Below are positions 16,922 to 26,586 of a stretch of DNA of 64,000 bases, in pieces. Source of the stretch: an uncultured Parafilimonas sp. Lineage in GTDB: Bacteria > Bacteroidota > Bacteroidia > Chitinophagales > Chitinophagaceae. The translations under genes and the position numbers were made by a program. The DNA lies in the NCBI GenBank assembly GCA_903882935.1, contig CAIRZB010000027.1, forward strand, positions 1 through 64,000. Direction: 5' to 3'. Position 1 is the first letter of the stretch. The number at the start of each line of letters is the position of its first letter. The notes below the pieces were generated by a model that saw only the letters and a list, made by a program, of their open reading frames with translations, was not told the DNA's origin and made no database searches.

Positions 16922-18430
16922 ATGAAGCGTATATTGTTAGTACCCACTTTTACGGCACTTTGTTTTTTTGCCCTTGCACAAACAGTTGTAAAAAAGCCAA
17001 CCCCAAACGCCAACACAGCCAGCACCGCCGCAGGCTACAATATTTCCACAACACTTACGCCCTACAAAAACCAATGGCTTTACCTAGGTACTTATTTTGG
17101 TAAAAATTTAATTTTGGCCGACTCGGCGCGTACCGACGCCCAAAGCCACTGTGTTTTTAAGGGAAGCAATAAACTTACCCCCGGTATATATTTTTACGTT
17201 ACGCCTGCGCGCAGCAAACTTTTTGAAATACTCGTTGACGAACCACAGCATTTTTCAGTTGTTGCAGACAGTGCCCACCCCGAAGCCGTTGTGGTTACCG
17301 GCTCGCCAGAAAATACCCTGTTTTTTAATTATACCAAGTTTTTAAACGACGAAGGGCCAAAGCTTAACGAAGCACAGATAAAACTTAAAAACCCCAACCT
17401 TACCAAGGCAGACGGTGACGTTTTAAAAGCCCAAGCCATGGAAATTAGCCGAAAGATGAACGACTATAGGGAAAACGTGATGAAAGCACACCCCAACTCA
17501 ATGTTGGCGTTGTTTTTACGGGTGGTTAAATTTCCGGATGTGCCGGCCGCCCCATTACTGCCCAACGGTAAAATTGACTCAACCTTTGCCGGCCGGTATG
17601 TTAAAACCCATTACTGGGACAATGTGGCTTTTAACGACGACAGGTTGCTGCACACGCCTTTTTTTGACGGCAAGGATAACAGCAAACTGGAAGACTATTT
17701 TAAATACTACGTTTCCCCCAACCCCGACAGCGTTTACAGCGAAATAAATTATATGCTGCTGTACGCACGCGGCACAAAAGAGATGGAACATTATTTATTG
17801 GGCAGGTTTACCGATAAATACATTAACCCCGAAATAATGGGGCAGGATAAAGTGTTTGTGGAATTGTTTAAGAATTACTTTTTAAAGGGCGACACATTAT
17901 GGCTGAATGCCACACAGCGCAAGTTTATATTTGACCGTGGCTGGAGCCTGATAACCAATACGGTTGGCGAAGCTGCCCCCGCCTTAAATTTGGTTGACAC
18001 AGCGGGCAAGCCCTTGCGCCTGTACGATGTTAAGGCCCCTTTTACGTTTGTGGTATTTTGGGACCCCACCTGCAGCCATTGTAAGGAACAGGTGCCAGAA
18101 GTTGACAGCATTTATGAGGCCAAATGGAAAGCCATGGGTATAAAAATATTTGCTGTAAACACCAACGAAGCCACGCACGACGAATGGAAGGCCTTTATAC
18201 GCGACCATAACCTTAACGGATGGTACCATGCCTGGCAAACGAAAAAAGACCACGACCAGGAAACCAAGGACGGCCTGCCTAACTACAGGCAGTTGTTTGA
18301 TGTTTACCAAACCCCCACCATGTACCTTTTGGATGCAGACAAGCGCATTATTGCCAAAAAAATTGGCCTTTTGCAGTTTGACGACTTTATACAATTTAAA
18401 TTAAAACAACCGCAAGCTGTAACCAAATAA
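16922..18430 (+). CDS. exported TlpA-like thioredoxin-fold protein (DUF5106-type)
   Basis: A 502-residue protein with a signal peptide (about residues 1-19, cleaved after ALA). An N-terminal DUF4369-like beta domain is followed by a helical DUF5106-type region and a C-terminal thioredoxin fold. The active-site motif is FWDPTCSHCKEQVPE, with a Cys384-Ser-His-Cys387 CxxC pair. TlpA-like proteins act as periplasmic disulfide reductases, for example for heme attachment. It is followed after 1 base by a PpiC-type chaperone, so the pair is probably an envelope protein-folding operon. Confidence 0.86.
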   Translation: MKRILLVPTFTALCFFALAQTVVKKPTPNANTASTAAGYNISTTLTPYKNQWLYLGTYFGKNLILADSARTDAQSHCVFKGSNKLTPGIYFYVTPARSKLFEILVDEPQHFSVVADSAHPEAVVVTGSPENTLFFNYTKFLNDEGPKLNEAQIKLKNPNLTKADGDVLKAQAMEISRKMNDYRENVMKAHPNSMLALFLRVVKFPDVPAAPLLPNGKIDSTFAGRYVKTHYWDNVAFNDDRLLHTPFFDGKDNSKLEDYFKYYVSPNPDSVYSEINYMLLYARGTKEMEHYLLGRFTDKYINPEIMGQDKVFVELFKNYFLKGDTLWLNATQRKFIFDRGWSLITNTVGEAAPALNLVDTAGKPLRLYDVKAPFTFVVFWDPTCSHCKEQVPEVDSIYEAKWKAMGIKIFAVNTNEATHDEWKAFIRDHNLNGWYHAWQTKKDHDQETKDGLPNYRQLFDVYQTPTMYLLDADKRIIAKKIGLLQFDDFIQFKLKQPQAVTK

Positions 18431-18431
18431 C

Positions 18432-20369
18432 ATGATGTTTAACAAACACCTGCCGGCATTACTTATAGCAATGGCTGCCTGCGCTAGCGTAACCCCCACG
18501 CAAGCCCAAACCGTTTTTACGTACAATAACAAAGCCGTAAGTAAAAATGAGTTTTTAAAGGCGTTTAACAAAAACCCCGACACAACTGGCAACCAAACGC
18601 AAAAGCTAAAGGATTACCTTAACCTGTACATAAATTTTAAGCTTAAGTTGCAGGAGGCATACAACGAAAAGTTAGAAACAAAAGATGAGTTTAAAGAAGA
18701 AGCACAAAACTTTAAAAACCAGCTTAGTGAAAACTTTATTAACAGCCAGGCTAACATAGGCAGGCTGGTGCATGAGGCTTTTGAACGCAGCCAAAAGGAT
18801 GTGTTGTTAAAAGAAGTGCTTGTGGCCACAGCCGCCGGGGCCGACACTACCGCTGCCCGCAAAAAAATACAGGATGCTTTGGCAGCCTTAAAAGCTGGCA
18901 AAAGCTTTGAAGAGGTAACGATGGCCTTTTCAACCGACGAATACATTAAGGCCCAAAAAGGCAATATTGGCTATATAACCACCTTTACCTTGCCTTACGA
19001 GCTGGAAAACCTGGTGTACGCCCTAAAGCCGGGCGCATACACTGGCGTTTACCACAGCAGCATAGGCTACCATATTTTTCAAAACGCGGAGGAACGACCA
19101 GCCGCCGGAACAAGGAAAATTCAACAAATTTTATTGCCCATTGCACAAGGCTTTACACCAGAGGAAACAGAGGCGGTTGCCCATAAAGCCGACAGCCTAT
19201 ACCAACTGATTGCCAGCGGCAGCCTGTTTGAGGAACAGGCCATTAAGTATGCCAACCCCAACCTGGGCGGCCAGCGCAACGGCATAACCACCGTTGGCGT
19301 GGGCATGTACAGCCCCGCTTTTGAAAACGCCATATATGCACTTAAAAAAGTTGGCGACATCAGCCGGCCCTTTTTAAACGAGTACGGCTACAATATTGTA
19401 AAACTGCTGGAAGTACTGCCGCCCCCAACCAAAGAAGACGATGTGGTAACACAGGCCAACCTGCAACAATTGGTACAAGGGGATGACCGCTTAACACTGG
19501 CAAAAAACAACCTGGTAACTGAATGGCTTACGCTTACCAAATATAAAAAAGGCGTGTACGCCGATGCGGATTTATGGCGTTACACCGACAGCGCAGTGGC
19601 TAACCATGCTACTCCATTTAAATCAGTTGACAGCTTAACGGTGCTGTTTTCTTTCCCTTCCAAAAAAATAACGGTGGCAGATTGGGTTAATTATGTGCAA
19701 TCAGCAAAGGAATTGGGCGGTGCCGGCGCGCAAAAAAAATACCCCTCGCTGTTAAGCGATTTTACCCGCCAAAGCTGCGCCGAATACTATAAGAGCCATA
19801 TTGAAGACTACAACAGTGGCATAAAAGAGCAGTTGACTGAGTTTAATGAGGCAAACCTGCTTTTTGCCGTTATGGATAAACACGTATGGGGCAAGGCATC
19901 CCAGGATACTGCGGCGTTGCTTAAGTATTATGTAGCCCACCAAAAAAATTACATTTGGGCCCCCAGTGTTAGCGCATTAACCGTAACATCGGCCAACAAA
20001 GATATTATTGACAGCATAGCACAAAAAGTAAAAGCATCCCCCAGCTTATGGCGAAAAATAACAGGCGGTTATAATAACTTGGTAAATGCAGACAGCAGCC
20101 GCTACGAAAATGGCCAGTTGCCTGTTAAGCAAACCATACCTATGCGGGCTGGGTTTGCATCCACACCAGAACCAAACCAATCTGGCGACGGCTTTACATT
20201 TGTATATGTTTTTAATGCGTATCCACAACAAGCGCAAAGAACTTTTGAAGATGCCAAGGGCATGGTTATTAACGATTACCAGCAATTGCTTGAAAACGAA
20301 TGGCTTGAGACATTAAAAAAGAAATACCCGGTTAAAGTAAACGAAGATGTGCTAAAAACGTTGCGGTAA
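18432..20369 (+). CDS. periplasmic peptidyl-prolyl isomerase/chaperone (SurA/PpiC-like)
   Basis: A 645-residue exported protein with a signal peptide ending TPTQA-Q (about residue 25). Two parvulin (PpiC) domains follow, at about residues 125-225 and 228-335, each with the FS/AxP-Y-like and GYHIF/GYNIV strands of the fold. The long C-terminal region resembles SurA-like chaperones that escort outer-membrane proteins. It starts 1 base after the TlpA-like gene and is surely cotranscribed. ATG codons occur at both 18432 and 18435; either could be used. The isomerase activity of the two domains has not been judged residue by residue. Confidence 0.87.
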   Translation: MMFNKHLPALLIAMAACASVTPTQAQTVFTYNNKAVSKNEFLKAFNKNPDTTGNQTQKLKDYLNLYINFKLKLQEAYNEKLETKDEFKEEAQNFKNQLSENFINSQANIGRLVHEAFERSQKDVLLKEVLVATAAGADTTAARKKIQDALAALKAGKSFEEVTMAFSTDEYIKAQKGNIGYITTFTLPYELENLVYALKPGAYTGVYHSSIGYHIFQNAEERPAAGTRKIQQILLPIAQGFTPEETEAVAHKADSLYQLIASGSLFEEQAIKYANPNLGGQRNGITTVGVGMYSPAFENAIYALKKVGDISRPFLNEYGYNIVKLLEVLPPPTKEDDVVTQANLQQLVQGDDRLTLAKNNLVTEWLTLTKYKKGVYADADLWRYTDSAVANHATPFKSVDSLTVLFSFPSKKITVADWVNYVQSAKELGGAGAQKKYPSLLSDFTRQSCAEYYKSHIEDYNSGIKEQLTEFNEANLLFAVMDKHVWGKASQDTAALLKYYVAHQKNYIWAPSVSALTVTSANKDIIDSIAQKVKASPSLWRKITGGYNNLVNADSSRYENGQLPVKQTIPMRAGFASTPEPNQSGDGFTFVYVFNAYPQQAQRTFEDAKGMVINDYQQLLENEWLETLKKKYPVKVNEDVLKTLR

Positions 20370-20421
20370 GCCTGCCTTGCGTCTTTTGGCCGTATTGCAT
20401 AACACCAACTGGAAGACAAAC

Positions 20422-20967
20422 ATGCAGTTTAATTCAACCATACTTATCTTGCCCGGCTTGGGAAACTCGGGCGAAGGCCATTGGCAAACAAAATGGCAAA
20501 ACCGTTTTGGCTTCGAGCGGGTTGGGCAGGCCAATTGGGATGAACCCGTATGCGATGATTGGATAGCGTGCATTGATGCTGCGGTAGTAAAACACGGCAT
20601 CACCAATGTTATTCTGGTGGCGCACAGCTTGGCCAATACTACCGTGGCCGCCTGGGCAAAAAAATATAACCGAGCCATAAAAGCGGCCTTGCTTGTTGCA
20701 CCCAGCGACACAGAGGCAGAAAGTTACCCGCATGGCACCACAGGCTTTATGCCCATGGCGTTGAACAAACTTCCCTTTCCATCAACAGTGGTGGCCAGTG
20801 AAAACGATTTTTACGTAACCCTAGCCAGGGCAACCTATTTTGCCGATTGCTGGGGAAGCCGGTTGGTAACCATCGGTAATGTAGGCCATATAAATGTTGC
20901 ATCTGGCCATGGCGATTGGGAAGAAGGGTTGCCATTGTTAAAAGAGCTGGACATGCTGCACCAGTAA
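20422..20967 (+). CDS. RBBP9/YdeN-type alpha/beta hydrolase
   Basis: A 181-residue serine hydrolase. I prefer the ATG at 20422 to a TTG at 20377 because the RBBP9 family begins with the ILPGLGNSGEGHWQ block. The nucleophile is Ser69 in VAHSLA, with acid Asp in ASENDFYV and the His in the GHINVASGHGDW segment. These small hydrolases occur widely and their substrates are unknown. The gene lies 52 bases after the PpiC gene on the same strand, so read-through is possible. Confidence 0.88.
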   Translation: MQFNSTILILPGLGNSGEGHWQTKWQNRFGFERVGQANWDEPVCDDWIACIDAAVVKHGITNVILVAHSLANTTVAAWAKKYNRAIKAALLVAPSDTEAESYPHGTTGFMPMALNKLPFPSTVVASENDFYVTLARATYFADCWGSRLVTIGNVGHINVASGHGDWEEGLPLLKELDMLHQ

Positions 20968-21148
20968 CGACCTGCGATTTTTTTAAGCGTTTATTATTGT
21001 ATCCAACAGGCTACTAAGCCTGCATCTGCCCGATTTGTAACTACCCACAACTTTACTTTTCAAACAAAGCAAAAGCTATTAACCCTTGCCGTTTAACATT
21101 ACCCAGCCGTCCAAACCGCATAAAACACCGTTTTTTGTACCGCTAAAA

Positions 21149-21156
21149 TATTTTTG
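21149..21156 (+). promoter_or_regulatory. candidate -7 box TATTTTTG upstream of ECF sigma gene
   Basis: An exact TAnnTTTG match 58 bases before the sigma-factor ATG, followed by a short perfect inverted repeat at 21171-21186. No -33 TTG at canonical spacing. Confidence 0.35.
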
Positions 21157-21170
21157 CACCAAATGCAATG

Positions 21171-21186
21171 CTTTGCACTTGCAAAG
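21171..21186. promoter_or_regulatory. inverted repeat CTTTGCA-N2-TGCAAAG before ECF sigma gene
   Basis: A perfect 7-bp inverted repeat with a 2-base spacer lies in the 5' leader of the sigma-factor gene, 28 bases before its ATG. It could be a regulator site or a small hairpin in the leader RNA. No matching copy was noticed elsewhere in the window. Confidence 0.4.
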
Positions 21187-21214
21187 GGTCATACATATGC
21201 AGCAACACCAGTAA

Positions 21215-21778
21215 ATGCAGGAAAAGGAACTTATACGCGAATGTTTGAATGGCAGCAGAACCGCACAGCATGATTTATACAATAAATACGCTGAGGTGAT
21301 GCTTGGTACCTGTTATAGGTATACCAAAAGCCTTGCGGATGCCGAGGATATTTTGCAGGACGGATTTATAAAAGTGTTTACACGGCTGCACCAGTTTAAA
21401 GGCAATGGGGAACTGGGGGCATGGATAAGGCGAATAATGGTAAACACGGCCATCACCTACATACAAAAACACAACCGTTACAAAAGGGAAATGCAAGTAG
21501 ATGATGTTGCCGTACACCCGGTGAGCGATGAAAACCCCGAAATACACATGGATACCAAGGAGCTTGTGGAGCTGGTACGGGCACTGCCTGTAAGCTACCA
21601 AGTGGTGTTTAACCTGGTGGGGGTGGAAGGGTTTAGCCATGTGGAGGTGGCAAAAATGCTGAACATGAACGAAAACACGCTGCGCAGCCAGTATAACAGG
21701 GCAAGGATGATGCTTATTAATAAGCTTAAAAAAAACAGTAACGTTTTAGAAAACCAGGCATATGCAGGAAGAATTTGA
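21215..21778 (+). CDS. ECF-family RNA polymerase sigma factor
   Basis: A 187-residue protein with region 2 (YNKYAEVMLGTCYRYTKSLADAEDILQDGFIKVF, given here by its core D-AEDILQD) and region 4 (LPVSYQVVFNLVGVEGFSHVEVAKMLNMNE) helix-turn-helix; sigma-1.1 and region 3 are absent, as in ECF sigma factors. It redirects RNA polymerase to a small regulon, usually in response to envelope or nutrient signals. Its 3' end overlaps the next gene by 17 bases, so it is coupled to a membrane protein that is the obvious candidate anti-sigma factor. Confidence 0.95.
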   Translation: MQEKELIRECLNGSRTAQHDLYNKYAEVMLGTCYRYTKSLADAEDILQDGFIKVFTRLHQFKGNGELGAWIRRIMVNTAITYIQKHNRYKREMQVDDVAVHPVSDENPEIHMDTKELVELVRALPVSYQVVFNLVGVEGFSHVEVAKMLNMNENTLRSQYNRARMMLINKLKKNSNVLENQAYAGRI

Positions 21779-23261
21779 AAAGACGGTAAGGGAACGGATG
21801 CATACGTTCGGCATACAGCCATCCCACCAGGTGTGGGGTGAAATAGATGCTGTATTGAACAAGAAAAAGCACCGCCGTGTGTTTGTGGGGTGGTGGATAC
21901 TGCTTGGCTTGGTAGTGTTTGGCGGTGCCATTTTATATTATGAAAAAGACTCAATCAACCGTGACGGCTTAAACCAACAGCCCGTGATTATTGCCGATAC
22001 CGCCAGCAACGCCCACATTACACAAAACCTTACGCCCTCCAAAACCGAAAGGGATGAAGCAAACCCGCTTGATAACAAAAAAATAAACGCAAAAGACAAT
22101 AGTAAACCGAAGCAGAACCCACCTACCGTTACCGCCAATGCAACTGACGGTAGCAACAACATCCCTAAAACCAAAGCGAACACCGCTAGTAGCGGCAAAC
22201 CGGTTTTTTTTGCAAAAACACGCTTTCCTTCCCTAGTAACAAGCGGGGCGGATAACAGCCAAACAACTGCCCAAGCAAGTACAAAATTTGTGGAGTTACC
22301 AAAAGCCGTTGCTTCAATACCTAGCAAACAAACACCAACAAATAATGAAGTTTCCGTAGCCCAAGCGTTGCCCCCCCAGGCGGCGCAAATGAGTGCGGAT
22401 ACGGCAACAGGTGCCGCCATGATTACGCGCGATAGCTCTTTTGCTGAGCAAGCCACCACCAAGCCCTTTAAACCAAGCGAACCGGCAACAAAAACCACTA
22501 TTACCGCACAAAAAAAACACGCTTGGTTTGTAACCCTTTCTGCCGGCACAACACGCACAGTTACTTTTGGGCAGTTTAATGGGTCGCCACCGGGCAATAC
22601 TTTGCTGGCAGCCAATGCGGCCTATGCAAATGTGCCTGCCGTAACAGCCTTGAATTTTTTTAAATACGATATTACCGCGCCGGGCACTGGTTTTAATATT
22701 GCATTTGGCGCATTATACGAAAAAGAGCTTTCGCCCCGCTGGAAAATATCTGGCGGCCTTTCGTTCAATTACCTGTCAAACACGCAAAGGGTGGGTTCAT
22801 CATACAAATCGGCCTTGTCTGTTACAGCAGGTAATTTATATAACATAACAGCACCACAAATTACCGTCCAATCCTATTACCAACCCGGCAAAGACGCATT
22901 GTTGGTTAACAAAGCATGGCAGGCACAATTGCCTGTTAGCGTGGGTTATGTATTTAACCCAAAAGGCAAAACAAAGTTTTTATTCAACGGTGGTTTGTCA
23001 TTTTCCTGGCTGTTTAACAGCCAATGGTTAATACCAGACAACAGGTATGGCAAACTGTATTACAGCGATGCCGTATTTAACAATACAGCGTTCAATTGGC
23101 AGGTTGGCCCTGCTATACAATTACCCAACCAGTGGAAGTTTGGCCTGCAATACCAACAAAGCTTTGGCACCGTGGCAAAAAATTACATTACGCCAAAACT
23201 GTACTGGCAACATATAAGCATTTACACAGCCATACCGTTTGGCGGTAAAAGAAGGCACTAG
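21762..23261 (+). CDS. membrane-anchored anti-sigma-like protein with C-terminal outer-membrane barrel domain
   Basis: A 499-residue protein. A short charged N-terminus (residues 1-38), a single transmembrane helix (VGWWILLGLVVFGGAILYY, about 41-59), then a low-complexity Thr/Ala/Lys/Asn-rich linker to about residue 245 and a C-terminal domain with alternating aromatic beta strands (WFVTLSAGTT to the end) resembling small outer-membrane barrels. The overlap with the ECF sigma gene and the short cytoplasmic tail make it a likely anti-sigma or signal sensor (inference); no zinc HxxxCxxC anti-sigma motif is present. The design suggests a protein spanning the periplasm between both membranes. Confidence 0.75.
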   Translation: MQEEFEKTVRERMHTFGIQPSHQVWGEIDAVLNKKKHRRVFVGWWILLGLVVFGGAILYYEKDSINRDGLNQQPVIIADTASNAHITQNLTPSKTERDEANPLDNKKINAKDNSKPKQNPPTVTANATDGSNNIPKTKANTASSGKPVFFAKTRFPSLVTSGADNSQTTAQASTKFVELPKAVASIPSKQTPTNNEVSVAQALPPQAAQMSADTATGAAMITRDSSFAEQATTKPFKPSEPATKTTITAQKKHAWFVTLSAGTTRTVTFGQFNGSPPGNTLLAANAAYANVPAVTALNFFKYDITAPGTGFNIAFGALYEKELSPRWKISGGLSFNYLSNTQRVGSSYKSALSVTAGNLYNITAPQITVQSYYQPGKDALLVNKAWQAQLPVSVGYVFNPKGKTKFLFNGGLSFSWLFNSQWLIPDNRYGKLYYSDAVFNNTAFNWQVGPAIQLPNQWKFGLQYQQSFGTVAKNYITPKLYWQHISIYTAIPFGGKRRH

Positions 23262-23329
23262 CAACAACACGACGGTTTATATACAACCAATGGTTGGCAA
23301 TTTTCTTACGCTTGCAATTATGTCATAAT

Positions 23330-23986
23330 TTACAACCCCATTTCCGGCACAAAGGCTGGCACAACAAGCCGGCCTTTTGTTTTTTCCTGTATTTCCTGCA
23401 CGGTTACACCCGGCGCACGCTCCACTAACAAAAAACCTTCCGGGGTAATTTCCAGCACGGCAAGCTCGGTAACCACTTTTTTAACACATGCCACGCCTGT
23501 TAGCGGCAGGGTACAGGCAGGCAATAATTTGCTCTCCCCATTTGGGTTGGTATGTTGCATGGCTACGATAATGTTTTTGGCACTGGCCACAAGGTCCATG
23601 GCGCCGCCCATGCCTTTTACCATTTTGCCGGGTATTTTCCAATTGGCAATGTCGCCGGTATCGCTTACTTCCATGGCACCCAATACAGTTAGGTCAATTT
23701 TGCCGGCCCGTATCATGCCAAAGCTTTCGGCACTGTCAAAAAAAACGCCCCCTTTTATAAGGGTAACCGTTTCCTTGCCGGCATTTATTATTTCGGCGTC
23801 AATCTCGTCCTCAGTGGGGTATGGCCCTATACCCAAAATGCCGTTCTCGCTCTGCAGTATTACCTGCATGCCTGCCGGTATAAAATTGGCCACCACCGTT
23901 GGTATGCCAATGCCTAGGTTTACGTACATACCATCGTGCAGTTCCTGCGCTATGCGTTTGGCTATACCGTATTTATCTAAGGCCAT
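23330..23986 (-). CDS. scoB: 3-oxoacid CoA-transferase subunit B
   Basis: A 218-residue CoA-transferase family I subunit B. The catalytic glutamate lies in the SENGILG motif, preceded by VNLGIGIPT and followed by GGAMDLV. Together with an A subunit it moves CoA between succinate and acetoacetate in ketone-body or short-chain acid use. Normally scoA lies directly next to scoB; here the flanks are an anti-sigma-like gene and a DUF6688-like gene, and no A subunit is found in the window. The partner must be elsewhere, or the locus was split. Confidence 0.92.
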   Translation of the reverse strand: MALDKYGIAKRIAQELHDGMYVNLGIGIPTVVANFIPAGMQVILQSENGILGIGPYPTEDEIDAEIINAGKETVTLIKGGVFFDSAESFGMIRAGKIDLTVLGAMEVSDTGDIANWKIPGKMVKGMGGAMDLVASAKNIIVAMQHTNPNGESKLLPACTLPLTGVACVKKVVTELAVLEITPEGFLLVERAPGVTVQEIQEKTKGRLVVPAFVPEMGL

Positions 23987-24154
23987 ACATCGGGTGTTTT
24001 GAGATTTGGTGATTGTGGGATATTAAAGTTATGGTACCCGCCTTTATGTAAAAACAGGGGGCAAAATACAATATCGTGCTTTGTGCAATAACAAAGATAG
24101 ACTTGTGAGTTGTAGGGTATAGCTGTATTTTAGCTTTTTGTAAAACCAACCCTT

Positions 24155-25249
24155 ATGATTTTTTTCGTTTTTTACTTTGTATACCCCCTGGTAGTGCTGG
24201 TAGAGCTTTTTTATACATTGTTTCTTAAAAATAACAATGTACCAACAGTTATTATACGGTTAACCCAATTATTGGCGGTTGCCGTGTTTCCATGTTTGTT
24301 TTTTGCAATACTAGATACTGGGGAAAAGAACGATTGCTGTAACCACGACACCTTTTTCTCCCCCCAACATAGGTTAACAATTTATACAATAGTATCCCTG
24401 TGTGCCGCCGCGTATTTTTTCTCGGTTTACCGGAAAAAAATAGCATCCCCATTGCTTGAGATAGCCGTTAACAGCCTCTTGCTGGCGGGTATAATCCTTT
24501 GTATTTTCATCACAATCCAATTTAAAGAGAATGATCGGTGGGGTTTTGCACCAGGAACAGGCTCTGTAATTGTATTATTTGTAATTGCGCTTATAAAAAA
24601 TCAGCGGCTATTGCTTAACCATTTTGAAAAAACCGAGCTAAAAGCCAGCAACGCATTGGAGCGGTTTTTTTGGCGGGTTTTACAGCTAAACCCCTTTATA
24701 AAAACACCCATTTTTATTTTACTCTGCCTACCGTTGATGGTAATTATTACAGGCCTATTGCTGTTACTTGGGCAAAAACCAGATTCATTGATCCGTGCTT
24801 TTACAGATACCTATTATCAAGGATTTTCTATGTTAAACCACGAATGTGATAATGTGCAATGCGGTGGCCATTATTTATGCTCGGTAGCCGCCAATGGCCA
24901 TAGGCAGATTGTTAAGCCGCAGAGGCTGGGTGAACGCAACGGCCATAAAATTATTTGTAACAGGCAGTTGTTGGTATCCAACGCTTTTGAGCAACTGGTT
25001 CAGCAAAAGCTTCCCCTCATGCACAAAGCTATCAGAAAAGCCTATAACCATGTAGGCCACTTTGTACACCGGTACTATGGCGTATTTAACAATCAGTATG
25101 TGGCGGACGCTGTGTACATTTTGATGAAGCCTCTGGAATGGCTTTTTATACTAGTACTGTATACTTTTGACAGGAACCCTGAAAATAGGATTGCACTGCA
25201 ATATTTGAGAACGGAAGACAATCTGCGTATTCACGGAGCAATGAAATGA
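24155..25249 (+). CDS. polytopic membrane protein, DUF6688-like
   Basis: A 364-residue protein with at least five hydrophobic segments in its first 215 residues (for example YPLVVLVELFYTLF at the N-terminus and LLCLPLMVIITGLLLLLG near residue 190). A soluble region follows with the conserved block GGHYLCSVAANGH, KPQRLGERNGHKIICNRQLLVSNAFEQL, which I associate with DUF6688. Function is unknown; the Cys/His residues around CDNVQCGGHYLC could bind metal (inference). The gene is monocistronic between scoB and pyrF. Confidence 0.72.
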   Translation: MIFFVFYFVYPLVVLVELFYTLFLKNNNVPTVIIRLTQLLAVAVFPCLFFAILDTGEKNDCCNHDTFFSPQHRLTIYTIVSLCAAAYFFSVYRKKIASPLLEIAVNSLLLAGIILCIFITIQFKENDRWGFAPGTGSVIVLFVIALIKNQRLLLNHFEKTELKASNALERFFWRVLQLNPFIKTPIFILLCLPLMVIITGLLLLLGQKPDSLIRAFTDTYYQGFSMLNHECDNVQCGGHYLCSVAANGHRQIVKPQRLGERNGHKIICNRQLLVSNAFEQLVQQKLPLMHKAIRKAYNHVGHFVHRYYGVFNNQYVADAVYILMKPLEWLFILVLYTFDRNPENRIALQYLRTEDNLRIHGAMK

Positions 25250-25369
25250 GGCTGCTATTTCAATATTTTGGTTTTACACCCGGTTTAAATGCGGCTTATT
25301 CACCGTTGGCCGAATAATGATTCAATTGGTTTTGCGAGAAAACCGTTATCATGCCCCCCCAATACAAGA

Positions 25370-26221
25370 CTACAAATACCCCGCCATCTCCTGCGAATAC
25401 TCCTTGGCCGCAGCTGTTGCCGCGGCTTCAAAATCCTCGCCTTGCGAAGCATAAATTACCGCCCGGCTGGCATTTACCAGCAGACCGCAGTCTTTATTAA
25501 GACCATATTTGGCCACTTCTTGCAAGCTGCCGCCCTGGGCACCAACGCCGGGTACCAATAAAAAATTGTTGGGTATAATATCGCGGATGGCTGCCAAATC
25601 CCTTGCCTTGGTGGCACCTACAACAAACATCAGGTTGTCAGGCGTGCCCCAGCCCGCTATTTTTTTAAGCAGGTATTCGTACAAATAGGTTTCCCGGTTG
25701 GGTTCAATAATACTAGGCACCAACGAAAGGTCATCGTGTGTATGCCGCACCACCAGCTTTTGAAAGTCGTTTGCACCCGCATTGCTCGTAAGCCCCAGCA
25801 CAATGGTAAACTTACCCGGGTATTCCAAAAATGGCCGTACACTGTCCTCGCCCATATAGGGTGCCACGGTAACGGCATCAAAAGGCAGCGTTTCAAAAAA
25901 TGTTTTGGCGTATTGGGCACTGGTGTTGCCTATATCGCCGCGTTTGGCATCGGCTATGGTAAAATGCGTTTTGGGTATGTAATGCAGTGTTTGCTCCATG
26001 GCCTCCCAGCCCTTTAGCCCCAACGACTCGTAAAACGCGGTATTTATTTTGTATGCAACACAATAATCTTTCGTGGCATCAACAATAGCTTTGTTAAAGG
26101 CAAAAATAGCGTTTGGCTGCTGTTGCAGGTGTTTGGGTATCTTGGCTAAATCGGTATCCAGCCCCACACATAAAAACGATTTCTTTTGCTGTATCTGCCC
26201 AATCAGTTGTAAGCGGTTCAT
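25370..26221 (-). CDS. pyrF: orotidine-5'-phosphate decarboxylase
   Basis: A 283-residue OMP decarboxylase of the longer type-2 (PyrF2) group, making UMP in the last step of pyrimidine synthesis. The core active-site motif [10 protein letters not shown] (Lys93 from the chosen start) is intact, with FLCVGLD-D at the N-terminus and [11 protein letters not shown] near the phosphate site. I chose the ATG at 26221 (MNRLQ) because homologues begin there; an upstream in-frame ATG at 26260 would add 13 residues without family support. Confidence 0.94.
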   Translation of the reverse strand: MNRLQLIGQIQQKKSFLCVGLDTDLAKIPKHLQQQPNAIFAFNKAIVDATKDYCVAYKINTAFYESLGLKGWEAMEQTLHYIPKTHFTIADAKRGDIGNTSAQYAKTFFETLPFDAVTVAPYMGEDSVRPFLEYPGKFTIVLGLTSNAGANDFQKLVVRHTHDDLSLVPSIIEPNRETYLYEYLLKKIAGWGTPDNLMFVVGATKARDLAAIRDIIPNNFLLVPGVGAQGGSLQEVAKYGLNKDCGLLVNASRAVIYASQGEDFEAAATAAAKEYSQEMAGYL

Positions 26222-26349
26222 GGGGGCGAAGATACTAAAGGTGTGCGGGTCATTCGTCAAAAAGTCGGGGTAAAATGCCTGCTGTACCCCGATATGGCAG
26301 TTTCTGTGTGGAAGTATTGTATAGACAATTTATTCCTGTAATTTAGCTT

Positions 26350-26586
26350 ATGCTTTTAGAATTACAAAATACCAGCACCGACGATGTACGCAAATTGCTT
26401 GCTTTTGCGCAGCAAAACAACCTGCAATTATCAGTTATTGACGATGATTTCAACAATTATCACCTTCCCGGAAAACCGCTTACTTCGAGCCAATTAGATA
26501 GTATAATTGCCAATAGCCGTATATCTGGCACCATCAGTTTAGGGGAGGCGCATGAAATAATCTGTAGCAATCTCCATGGAAATTAG
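26350..26586 (+). CDS. small putative antitoxin
   Basis: A 78-residue acidic-to-neutral protein. The C-terminal half (LTSSQLDSIIANSRISGTISLGEAHEII) has the short helix-rich look of type II antitoxins of Bacteroidota. The next gene, overlapping its end by 11 bases, is a RelE/ParE-like toxin with a frameshift, which is the main reason for the call. I cannot assign a named antitoxin family. Confidence 0.6.
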   Translation: MLLELQNTSTDDVRKLLAFAQQNNLQLSVIDDDFNNYHLPGKPLTSSQLDSIIANSRISGTISLGEAHEIICSNLHGN

